Part shown: one piece after another, positions 52,208-62,700 of the stretch | How the letters are laid out: each line of letters begins with the position of its first letter | Position numbering within the stretch: position 1 is the first letter of the stretch | Assembly: GCA_030549495.1 (NCBI GenBank) | Contig: JAUIRK010001054.1 | Span: forward strand, 1-64,000 | Direction: 5' to 3' | Length of the DNA stretch: 64,000 nt | From: Nectonema munidae | Taxonomy: Eukaryota; Nematomorpha; Nectonematoida; Nectonematidae | Made by a program: the position numbers and the translations under genes | Notes under the pieces: generated by a model | Told to the model about the DNA's origin: nothing | Databases searched by the model: none | The model's input: the letters and a program-made list of their open reading frames with translations, nothing else

Positions 52208-53770
52208 TCAGATCAAGCCGCTCGTCGACTTGACAATCTCAAAAACCGCCTTGTTTTTGGAAGTAGAATTGATATCAGAAATAGAGAAGGATCTAAGCAA
52301 CTTGGGCTTGGAAAACTTAGCAGCCCCAGAGGGTGATGCAGGATTTGTGGTTATATCCAGGAAGCAGGACGCAATCTCAATGCTCCCGCAAGACAAGGGA
52401 ATGTCAGTGCTGTCGTAGTGATAGAGGATGTCGTCTTCATGGTGCGCTGGTGGATCAGCACACTCGCGAGGCAGGAAGAGCGCTGCTGTCGTCCTGTGCT
52501 TCAGGCCCTTGGTGTTGGGCATGAAGGAGTTGGGGTGGAGGTGGTGCTGGTGATCAGAAGAGACGTAAAACGGGTTTTGGTTGGAAGTGGCGCCAGCTTT
52601 GAAAGAGGAGTTCGTGTCTGGGAAGTGAGGGCGATAGAGGGGGCGCTGAAACATCATCATCATATTGGTGGTGGGAGCGGGGCCGATGTTCGCATTAAAC
52701 GCAGCATTGTCAAAGGAAGGAACGGGCGAGGAGGCGACATTGTTGGTAGTGATGTTGTCGTCAACAGAATACTTCTTTTTTTGTTGAAAGCAAAAGGATG
52801 AGGGTGGAGTGAGGTGGTGATGGGGGTGATTATGAAAATTGGTTGGAGTGGGGAGAGGAGCAGCAGAGTCCATATTTTGTCTCGGATTATTCGTGTTGTT
52901 GTTGTTAGCGGCAGCGTAGTAGAACAAGTGATCGTTAGCATTGTTACTCGCAGTGTTGTTGTTGTGAGGAGAGTAGTAATTTTGGGATTGAGGCGCCATG
53001 ATGGCGGAGTTTCTCAAATACGGGATCGGGTACTGGCAGTTGTTCTGGTTGGAAATTAGAGTTGGTTTGAAGGGAAAGTTAGTGCTTGCGTTGTTGTTAG
53101 AGAGTTGGGATGCGAGAACGGAGTTGTGAGTATTGGGCGTGTACGCTTGATTATTTCCCTGCATCAACATTAGATCAAAGGAAGAAGAGGGAGGCAGATA
53201 TCGCGAAGCAGTGACGTCGTCGTAGATAGGGTTCGGGTGGGATTGGTGCTGTGGAGTGCTGTTGAAGGCGGGTGTGGGCGCTTTATTGTTTGGAGGCAGG
53301 AAGAAGGGCGCCAAGACGGGAAATGGGTTAGAGGTACTGAAGTCGTCGGGATGGAAGCGGTAAAAATCGTTGATGCTGGAAGTTTTGGACGTGTTTTGCT
53401 GTTGCTGATACAAAAAATTGACTCCCCCATCGAAAGAAGGGAAAAAGGAGGTCGGCACCGAAGAAACGCTATCGTGAGGAGAGGGAGAAGAAAGGCTGGA
53501 CAGCGCTTCGTTGTTGGGAAGATTGATTTCGTCGCCGCCATTGAAATCAGAAGCGGAGAGGTGGATGTGTGGCTTGACTTTGCACACGTTGCTGCTGCTC
53601 GTGGAGGCGGCAGAAGCGGAAGAGGCTGCGTGCACGTGATTGGAGGATGCGTCGAAGGATGGCGCGCTTTCTGGGTTCGAGAAGAACTGTTGCGAAAAGG
53701 GATGCAGCATGCTTCCGGAATTATTCTGGGATGTGTTGTTGCTGCTGATCAGGGGTTGGTGGTGATTCAT
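52208..53770 (-). CDS. host gene terminal coding exon, 520 codons
   Basis: The T-rich acceptor TTAACTTTTTAG abuts ATGAATCACC, and the open frame runs 520 codons to TGA at 52208-52210. Composition is Asn, Ser, Pro, His and Gln rich, with runs such as NNNNTNN and HPHHH. This is the most GC-rich and longest open block outside the repeats. The C-terminal 36 residues (485-520) are more ordered and include KPKLLRSFSISDINS; RSFSISD looks like a phosphorylation or 14-3-3-type site, which is inference. The ATG at the exon edge could also start a shorter isoform. Confidence 0.85.
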   Translation of the reverse strand: MNHHQPLISSNNTSQNNSGSMLHPFSQQFFSNPESAPSFDASSNHVHAASSASAASTSSSNVCKVKPHIHLSASDFNGGDEINLPNNEALSSLSSPSPHDSVSSVPTSFFPSFDGGVNFLYQQQQNTSKTSSINDFYRFHPDDFSTSNPFPVLAPFFLPPNNKAPTPAFNSTPQHQSHPNPIYDDVTASRYLPPSSSFDLMLMQGNNQAYTPNTHNSVLASQLSNNNASTNFPFKPTLISNQNNCQYPIPYLRNSAIMAPQSQNYYSPHNNNTASNNANDHLFYYAAANNNNTNNPRQNMDSAAPLPTPTNFHNHPHHHLTPPSSFCFQQKKKYSVDDNITTNNVASSPVPSFDNAAFNANIGPAPTTNMMMMFQRPLYRPHFPDTNSSFKAGATSNQNPFYVSSDHQHHLHPNSFMPNTKGLKHRTTAALFLPRECADPPAHHEDDILYHYDSTDIPLSCGSIEIASCFLDITTNPASPSGAAKFSKPKLLRSFSISDINSTSKNKAVFEIVKSTSGLI

Positions 53771-56700
53771 CTAAAAAGTTAAAGAAAGGGAATTAAAGCA
53801 GGCGTGTTCTCTTCCCTAGGACAAAGAAAAACGTAGAAAGAATAGCACTAATTTTTGCATTATTTATAATACTAACTGTATTTCTTTCTAATAGGTTTAA
53901 TACGTCAGACAACGTTGAACTAACTTCTCATAATCGTGAGAGAATTTCAGAAGCATTTGTAGAATATTTAGAACAGACTACGTGGCATTTGATGAATTGG
54001 AGAGAAGCCATGATGATGATATATATATATATATATCACGCTGTTTTGAAATATTTGTTGAGAAAAAAGTATGTACTATTTCAAACAGTATGCGTCAATG
54101 AATGTATGTTAAGTATCGTGGATGGAGGAAATAGAATGACAACCTAGGCTAATTCTTTTGGCAACGAATATGATGTAAGAGTTGGTTCGATAGTCTCATC
54201 ACGAAACTGAAAGACGATTTTTTTAGTGTGCATGAGATTCAATTGTAAAAGAATACACTTTGCGTCCTATAAAACACCACTTTGCTAAAAAAAAAAGAAT
54301 TCATAAATAAAATGGCTAAGGAAAAAATGTTGATATTCCCACCATATTATGTTTGAAAGTTGATGGGACAAAAGATATTGTTGCTTCATAAATATTTTGG
54401 TATTAAAACATTTTAATCTGTAATATGAATCGAAACGATTTAGGTATCGCGTTTTGTCAAAAATGATAAAGTAGAAGAGTGCCTGGACACAATTTCAGCT
54501 TTAGAATCAAGCGAAGCAAACTCCATTGCAAGGACCACAGAATCTAGAACTCAATTTAGATATGTTTACCACTTCCTGTGTTATGTTGATGCAGGAGTCT
54601 TCTTTGGCATGATAAATATTCACACTTTTCAAAGGATCTTGGCATACACTCATCAATTATAATAAAACTTTTAACTTTCTATTTCTCCACATTATCCAAT
54701 CAATAGATTTATTGAAAAGAAATTATAAAAAAAAGTTGAAGTCTTTTTTCAAAATTCTATCTGTTGACGACGATAATATTTGAAAAAATATTTATCTTTT
54801 AACAAATTTTGAATAAAGAATTGCTTGGTTCATTTAATTTAGTTTGTTAACTTTAATTTTGGATTTGTAAATGCGGGGTTCCATTCTTCTAATTTTAGGG
54901 TGGAAAGGTGTTACCATTAGAGCGTTGCTGTTGTTGCTGCAGCTGTGTTGCTCGTCGCCGCAATCGTTCTCCCAGACGCACTTCACGTTCGCTATCTTTT
55001 GGTTCAGGTCATCGGCAGCGGTTGGGCTGTAGGAGAGAGGCTTTTTGTCGTTGCTGTTGTGCATGTGGAAGTTGGTAGTGAGGGGAGCGTGGCTGTTGTG
55101 GCGAATCGTGCTGTTACGCTCCCCTGTCTCTACGCTGTGTGCTTGGTTCATGTTGTGGCACTTCTTTCCACCCAAGTCGCAAGAAATGGAAGAGGATTGG
55201 CTTGACAAGTAAAGGTTGTGATTTGAAGTTGGTTGCTGTTCCTCAATAAGAAAAAAACAATGAAGAGATTATTCGCAGAAGTCCCACTCTCGTTTTTGTC
55301 TACATTTTGCAGCAAAATTTGGACGAAGTTATAAAAAAAAATGATCCCCATATGGGATCTTTAAAAAAAATTTAATTATACAAAATAATCTTTTCTGTTT
55401 TATTATAAATCTCCAATTTCAAATTATATAAGATTGCTTAGGACAGGGGTGGGCAAACTACGGCCCGCGGGCGGCATGTGGCATGCGGCCTGCCAGTGCA
55501 TAATATGCGGCCCAAAGTACACACATTTTGATCATTGAGAATGTTCATTTAGAATTTTCCCAACACTTCTCCACATTTATCCCACCCAAGTATAAATTTA
55601 GCAACATAAGAAGTCATGCATGTTGAACAGCAGAAAAGTTATAAAATATTTTTCAATTACCACATGTGTTATTGTTTTACAAGCTTGTTATAGCTAAGTG
55701 TTTTTCCGAATACCTAATCTGAAATTTGTGAAAGTACTTCCTTACCTTGTACTATATATAAGGACCAGCGCGCGATGGTTTTGTCATTATTTTCTTATTT
55801 TTTAGTTGCTATTATCACTCACGCATAAATACCAAGAAGATGGTGAAGATATACTTAAAGCTTTATGATGCACACGCATATTGTGATATTAATATTTTTC
55901 CTTTATCAAAGGACTTTTCAAAAGTAAAATTTATAAAATAATAAAGTTTTAATAAAGTCTTCAAAAAAAGTCATTATAAAATCGTCATTAAATTTTTATT
56001 CCAAAAACATTATTAAATCAACACCTTGTTCCATTCAAAAAAATTAATGCACATCAATTAAGAAAATTATCGAACATATCCAATTTAAAATACCCTATAA
56101 TACAAATTGTCCCAAAAATATCAATAATAGAATGTTTCAAAATTTTATCGAGCAGATTTTTAATCGAAACAAATTTTATATCATTAGTGAAAAATTTTGC
56201 ATGCAAAGCGAAATCATTCATTTGATGTCAATGAAATCTTATACAATATATACATGACATTTTTGAGTAAAGCAACTTTCCACCGTAGTATTTACTTTAT
56301 TAAGAATTAGTATAGTAGTATTACTGGGAATATAGAATTTTGTATGGCTTTTATGGAACCCTTTTAAGCCCCCGACACCTCTCAACTATTGTTGAGCCTT
56401 TTTCAAAAGAAATATATATGTTGATGCATTCCAGTATGTATACTCTTAAAAATACTCCTTTGTTGATAGCGCCATAATTCCTGTCTCTTGTGCCCACGTG
56501 TTTGAGAGGCTTTTCTTCCATAAAGGACTTGTTACTCCCAGCACAGCTCTTCTTTTCATAACTCCTGTCAGCAGAGTAGTTTGTCAAAGTTAGAGACTTT
56601 TGATACAGCAGCTTGGACGGCCACGATGACATATCGTGATCTAAAACAGGAAAGAGTTAGATTTTCGTAAGACATTTTTATTTTGCAATGCAAAGTATCG

Positions 56701-59700
56701 AAGCCACCATTTTTCTCTTTTTTACCTTGACCAGAAAAAATTCAAGCATCTTTTAACTTTTACACTTTGCAACTGTTTTCCGGGCCGTAAAGAAAATAAA
56801 TAGGATTGAACATATGCAGTATAATATACGGTTTTTGGACTATTGTTCACATAAAAGATTTTAGCTAATAGTCAATTAATTACTAATGCCACACATAAAA
56901 TAAGCAATAACTCTGAACCGCATTTAAAGGAGAGTCCAACCTGGCGATTGTGGTCGATCGCTGTACTTTACGCTATTTATTCAGAATTATAAATTTTTGA
57001 ATATTTTTAATCAATAAGGTGGAAACTTTTTTTTAAATAATCAAATATTTTTTATATTAAATACTGGTTTATAGCCACATCTTCTTTTTCGACTACACAT
57101 TGTATCCGAGTTGAGGGTCGGTGTCTGCGATCCTATGTTTCAACTTTTCTTTCTCTTTGCGTCATCTTCGCTCAGTCCAAGAAGTCGTTCCTTCAGACCG
57201 TTTTTCCACCTTTTGCGTTGTCCTCCCCTACCTCTCGTTTCAACCACTTTCTTGGTACAAAATTATCTTCCTTCTTTCTCAAAACATGCATGTTAGGGTG
57301 TATCAAATGCTCAAATTATTTAAAAATCTTAAATATTTAAGCTGTCCCCAATTTATTTTTATTCCATTTGTTCGTGAAAAATTTGGGCAATTTAATTCAA
57401 TTTCAACATGGCCACTTAGCCATTTTATTTTTGTTATATATGCTCCATATCATTTATTTTCGTCATATTCAGGATATAAAAAAAGCTAAATAAAAACTTG
57501 TAACTGGTTGTTTTTAGACATTTAGACTAGGTACCATTTCATAACGAAGTTTTAGTTTTCGGTAAATTTTTGCTTGAAAATATATACGCGTCTTATAAAC
57601 GACATAAACGCTATTCAACATCACGGAACGTTAGTTCCCTCCGTGCAACAAAACTTTAAGGCTGTGTTTGGGCACTAACGGGTTAATGAGGGATTGATTG
57701 GTAGCGAAATGGTTGTTACCGTTGTGATGGTGATTCTGGTGGTGAAAGTGGCTACTCCTCTCTTTCTGACTTCTGAGATCCCTTTTCACTCCTTCGCTGG
57801 CCCCACTCGAGTGATTGGGGGTGAATGCAGTGGACGGAGTATTTTTCTTCAAAGTGCTGTTGTGTTGGGAAGGTTTTGTTTTTTCTGAAGAAGGCGCGGA
57901 TGCCGTTTTTGTGAGGGAGGGGAGGGAGTTGTCATTCTAAAAAAATGCGGATATTGAGATTGACGGTAGAGGAGTGTCTAGAAAAACACTTTTTTGTCCG
58001 CATTCGCCCCTTAACAGGTTTCTACTCGCAAATCTGCATAGTATAGTATTTACACTCACAAAAATTAGGCATCCGTGGGTATCCCTAAAAAAATTTCTTC
58101 ACACATCGGCCAAAACATTAAAGTATATTTGAATATATAATATTGATAGGAAATTTATCTCTCGTTTTTTTACCTTATCTATGATGTTTTTCTTAAATTA
58201 ATGCTAATCTGAAGTTGAAGATTTATGCAGAGCATTTAATCTAAATAATTTTAATTGATATTAATACTGATTGAATTTGTTGTCTACTACCAATATCAAC
58301 TTTTAATACTTAAAGAGTCATTACAGTTTAAACGAGTAAAACTTGAGTACAATCACTAATATGCTTATACATAAGAAGATACTTACATGAGGGATATTTT
58401 TGATGTGTGTTATATAGTACCATTTCTAGTAGTTAGCAAATTTGATTAAGATGGAGTTGTGCCTTAACAGTTGAGGCGCTGGATAGTGCTGTCCACCATC
58501 AACCAATGAGGCTCAGTTAGATTCACAGAAAAGAATCATCGTATTATATCGTTCATAAAGAAAAAACTCTAAATATAAGACTGTGTCGAGGTAAACTAAA
58601 ATCTCTCACTAGCAACACTAACAGCCATAACACTAGATAAGATTTGAAGAATGTTTGGAGGAGTTGAAAAAGTTTAGCGTTTCTATCGATCAGATATGCC
58701 TTGATTCATCCAACAAAGTTTTTAAGCGTCGGTAGGCACAGAGACTCCAATTAGAGTCGTTATTAAAATATACAAATGAATTGGAAAGTAAACGGAAAAA
58801 GAGTTATTGACATACCGTATTCAAATGGGCTTTATTTTCGGGATAAGTGGTGACCGAAGTATTTGATCTATAAAAGCCATCTCTTTCTTGATACTTCGAG
58901 TGAGCGGTATTTTCTTGGCATTTACTGGAAATAGCAGGCATAGCAAGAGATCTGTTTCTACTTTCAGGATTTTGGGGATGAGAACTTTTAGCATCACCAG
59001 CTACAAAAACGCGTAAAATATAATTTGCTGAAAATGATGATACAAATTCACGGTTTTTGTTGAATCTTCTTTGAGAAGAGAGTGCGTAGTGCTGATGATT
59101 ATGACTATTCGCCTTTTGTTCATCGTAGCAAGAGGCATCATCTTGCATGCAAATCTGGTATTTTTCATGAAAGTGATCACTCCTTGCATCCTTCAAAAAC
59201 GCAAGCACATTTAATTTTATTGGGACATACTTACGTGTAACGACATCCCGTATCCCTATCGAATTCCGAAATCAAATTCTTATTTTCGCGTCTCAAATAC
59301 AAGCAAAGATACTCTCGCTACCCAATTTTGAAATGCAATGCGAAACTTGTACCATCAAAACCAAAAATGCACGCATATCTAGAATAATGTTAGCGTATCA
59401 CCTGCGTGTCGTAAGAGGCGACTAATAGGGCGGAATAAGCGTGATATATATGTATGCCATATTTATTTATATTAATCTTTATCCTACACTTCTATACAGT
59501 ATGTGTGTTTTCTTATTGGTTTTATTTTACGCGCATGTGTTATATAATAATCTTATGGTACTATACACTTCCTCCTTTGTTATATTGCTCTTAATCTTAT
59601 TTATAAACACAAAGATTCTGTTTATCCCCATTTTCACAATTTTATCATTTATATATTTGCTTTGAAAAAGGAGTTTATACCAGGGCTGCGAAGTCAGAGT

Positions 59701-62700
59701 CAGAGTCGTAGAGAGTCGGAGTCAGAGTCGTAGAGAGTCGGAGTCAGAGTCGTAGAGAGTCGGAATCAGATTTTTATTTTTGAAAAGAAGGAGTACCAAG
59801 GGTTGAAAACAAGTTGAAAACCAAGGCTACGTTAACAAAATCGCTTCACCTTAGCAAGACGTATTTGGGGGTGAATATGAGAGTAGCTAACGTTTAATCT
59901 ACTAGTTAACGAGTTAGACCTAACATGCGAGTACTCTGCATCTAACAATAGTGAGTTATGGCTGTTCTTGGTAGTATTATTTTTGGGAAACGCATATAAG
60001 AGAAGAACTAAAAGTGAAATAAAAGTGTTAATACGCCTTTTCTAGAAGCATCGACTTTATCTTTGGAAAAGGCCGTCGTAGATCTTTTGTCTTTGCTTCC
60101 AAGAGCACCATTACTGCTGGGTCTAGGATCAATTTAAAAAAAAAGATGCCATACTCATTGCAGCAATAAAAACTTCATGCCTACCTGTTATTGTTGATGA
60201 TGGAGGACATGGAAGAAATGGGAGCAGGTTTGCTCTTCTCGTTTATAGCGTCGTGATTCACAATGATCTTTCTCTTGCCATTTTCCACGACCCAAACAAA
60301 TTTGACAGAAGTCATTTTGCTTGTTGCATTACTAATGGATGATGAAGAAACCTGAAGTAACATTTGAAATACCGTTAAATTAGTTCATGCCACATTTTTG
60401 ATAAAACCAATCATTTAGTTCCACATTTGTCAGGCTAGCTGCTAGGGCAACATAGAACCTAGGAGTTTATCCCAGCTACATTACTCTTCTTGAAGTTTCC
60501 TCAGTTGTCTTAGTGGAAACCTTGGGAGGGGATTTTTTACATCCCCAAGCCCCACCCCCTTCTAAACTGTCTGAGTATCATGAAATTTAATGATGCACTC
60601 TTGATTATGACACAGCATATATATAAAATAAAGGCGAAAAACCTGAAGTTGATGTGCAACATAAAGATTTACAATTGCTGTGTTATTATGGAGAAAGTTG
60701 TGTTTAAAGAGGGATCCGGTTCGAATCCACTAACGACCAAAAATTTAATACAAAAACTTTTTTTTGTGTTTTTTAATTTTGATTTTGAAAAAATAAATCA
60801 CAATTTCAACTTCTCCGTAATCGATGCTATACTAAAATTGTGCGTAGAGTGCAAAATGTTACGTTACAAAATAGCGGCATAAAAAAATCGTGATCATTTT
60901 GGTCTAGCGTTGTGTTTTTCCAACTCAGATAAAAGGGCAAAATAAAAGAATGAACTTTTCAAATACCTTGTAAAACAAACTCCGATAATGAATAGAAAGT
61001 TTAATAAAAGAGTAGTACAATAAATTATGTTGAAGAAAATGGATCAACATTTTGCGTTGTAACATAAAGCAGAAGCGTGTAGGATTCAAATGACGCTATA
61101 AAATCAACTTTCATAAACGACCTTCAAATATAGTACAGTGAATCTGCTTGTTTGTAAGGTCAGACAACTTTTATTTAGTTTGAAAAAATACCTATAATTA
61201 AACTTCATGAATTTATATTCTTTTTTTTCTTCAATGTTTTATATAACAAAGGTAGAACTTAGTTTTTCATTTTAAAATATCAGAGTAAAAGAAAACTGTG
61301 GAAATTTTTTGATCTTTTAAAGAATATTCTTGGACTCTTTTCATGACAGAATTTTATTTTGATTTAACTCATTAATGACAGTATAACTTATTACCTTTAC
61401 CTTCTAAAATCTAAATTTCTGTTCTTATTTTTTTATAATTTTACACAAAATAAGGTTCAAAATACAGATTAGATAATTAAATTATTTATGCTTATTTAAT
61501 TTATCCTATTTCAATGAAAGAATGTTGATCTTTGAATTTTACAGATATAACACACGTCATAATATTTTTTCAAAACCTATCAGTTTTTTTTTATTTTTCA
61601 TATTTAATGGAGATTCAATCCATTAGCAAGGAAATATAACTATTTAAATTTTTAAAAAGCCAAGTTTTGTGGGTGAGTGTAATTTTGTTAATGCAGGACT
61701 AGTGTGTAGGTAGGTATGAATGTTTCTTTGTGTGCGTGTGTGTGCAAGCGTGCGTGAAACTTCCTCAAAAGACGGATATGTTTTTCCAAAAAGATAGTTG
61801 AAGAAAAACACCCTAACTTTTCATTATAATCGGTTGATAGGAGGCGTAGAAAGAGCAAAGCAAAACATCATGCAGTATTGAATAGAAAATTCATCAACTT
61901 TCTTTTTTCAAGCAATTCATCACATCATCCATTATCAACATTCTTTTCTCAAGCAATTGACAACACATATTCCTTGGAATGTTTAACAAAGCCTAACAAA
62001 ACTTTTTGCAAGTAAAGAAGTACAGGAAACTAGTTGGTGGTGTTGGACATGAATTTGAAAAATTAGAAATGTATACTAAGTGCTAAGTCCCACTTCAGAT
62101 CGAATCTTTCAATTTATTCATTTCTAACTATTAAATCAAAACTTGTTGTGATTATAAAATCTTGTGACACCTATCATTTAAAATTTTTGTAAAATTGCTT
62201 CCCCGAATGAGGTATATCAAATCTTACATCTCACAAAATATCAAGAAAGAGTTGAGGCTTGTCTGTTTGATTTTTTACAGAATTTTATTTAGATTATTTG
62301 AGAAATATATTATTTCCCCGTAGTATACACGTTGGGAATGACAAAAACAAGTTGCGTGTTCGCGTTGAAGCATACAGGTTACGAAATATATATCCCTTGG
62401 ATACACATGGAGGGTCAAATTGACCCAACTCATTATACCTTTGTCAATAAGTCGAAGCTAATATCACATTTCAGTTCGATATTTTGTCTATTCTTTAAAC
62501 CTTTGTTAAAAACTATAAAAAATTAAAACACTTGAAATACAATTAAAAACTATAATCAACTCTTACGTGTGAGGGTTTAGCAGAAATGGAAGAAGCGATT
62601 GTCTGGTTCTTCTGGCGAGTTTCCAAGCTGACACTAGAAATAAACAAAACAAGCTATTAGATTCCTTTGTCAACGTTTGTAGGAGAGATTAAAAAAATCT

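Larger units (their letters stand above)
60352..62566 (-). other. host gene intron 2 (2.2 kb)
   Basis: Mostly AT-rich. It includes a GC-richer block at about 60430-60570 with a hairpin (GGGGAT...ATCCCC, 60535-60548), a tRNA-B-box-like GGTTCGAATCC at about 60718-60728, a piggyBac-like terminus at 61364 and a 15-bp palindrome at 62412. No gene recognised. Confidence 0.55.

Noticed and set aside
52194-53782. Plus-strand open frames opposite the 520-codon exon
   Set aside because: They are shadows of the GC-rich minus-strand exon. The minus frame is much longer and has a matching splice acceptor.
57290-57345. Mariner-like terminus (TTAGGGTGTATCAAATG)
   Set aside because: It resembles mariner ends only over about a dozen bases. 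No TA-flanked partner terminus or transposase piece was found.
57111-57489. Overlapping plus-strand open frames in intron 6
   Set aside because: They come from a pyrimidine-rich stretch, the product has no recognisable motif, and the strand is opposite to the host gene.
60700-60735. tRNA gene at GGTTCGAATCC
   Set aside because: The B-box-like string is present, but the five bases on either side of the loop do not pair and no acceptor, D or anticodon arm can be drawn. At most it is a remnant of a tRNA-derived SINE.
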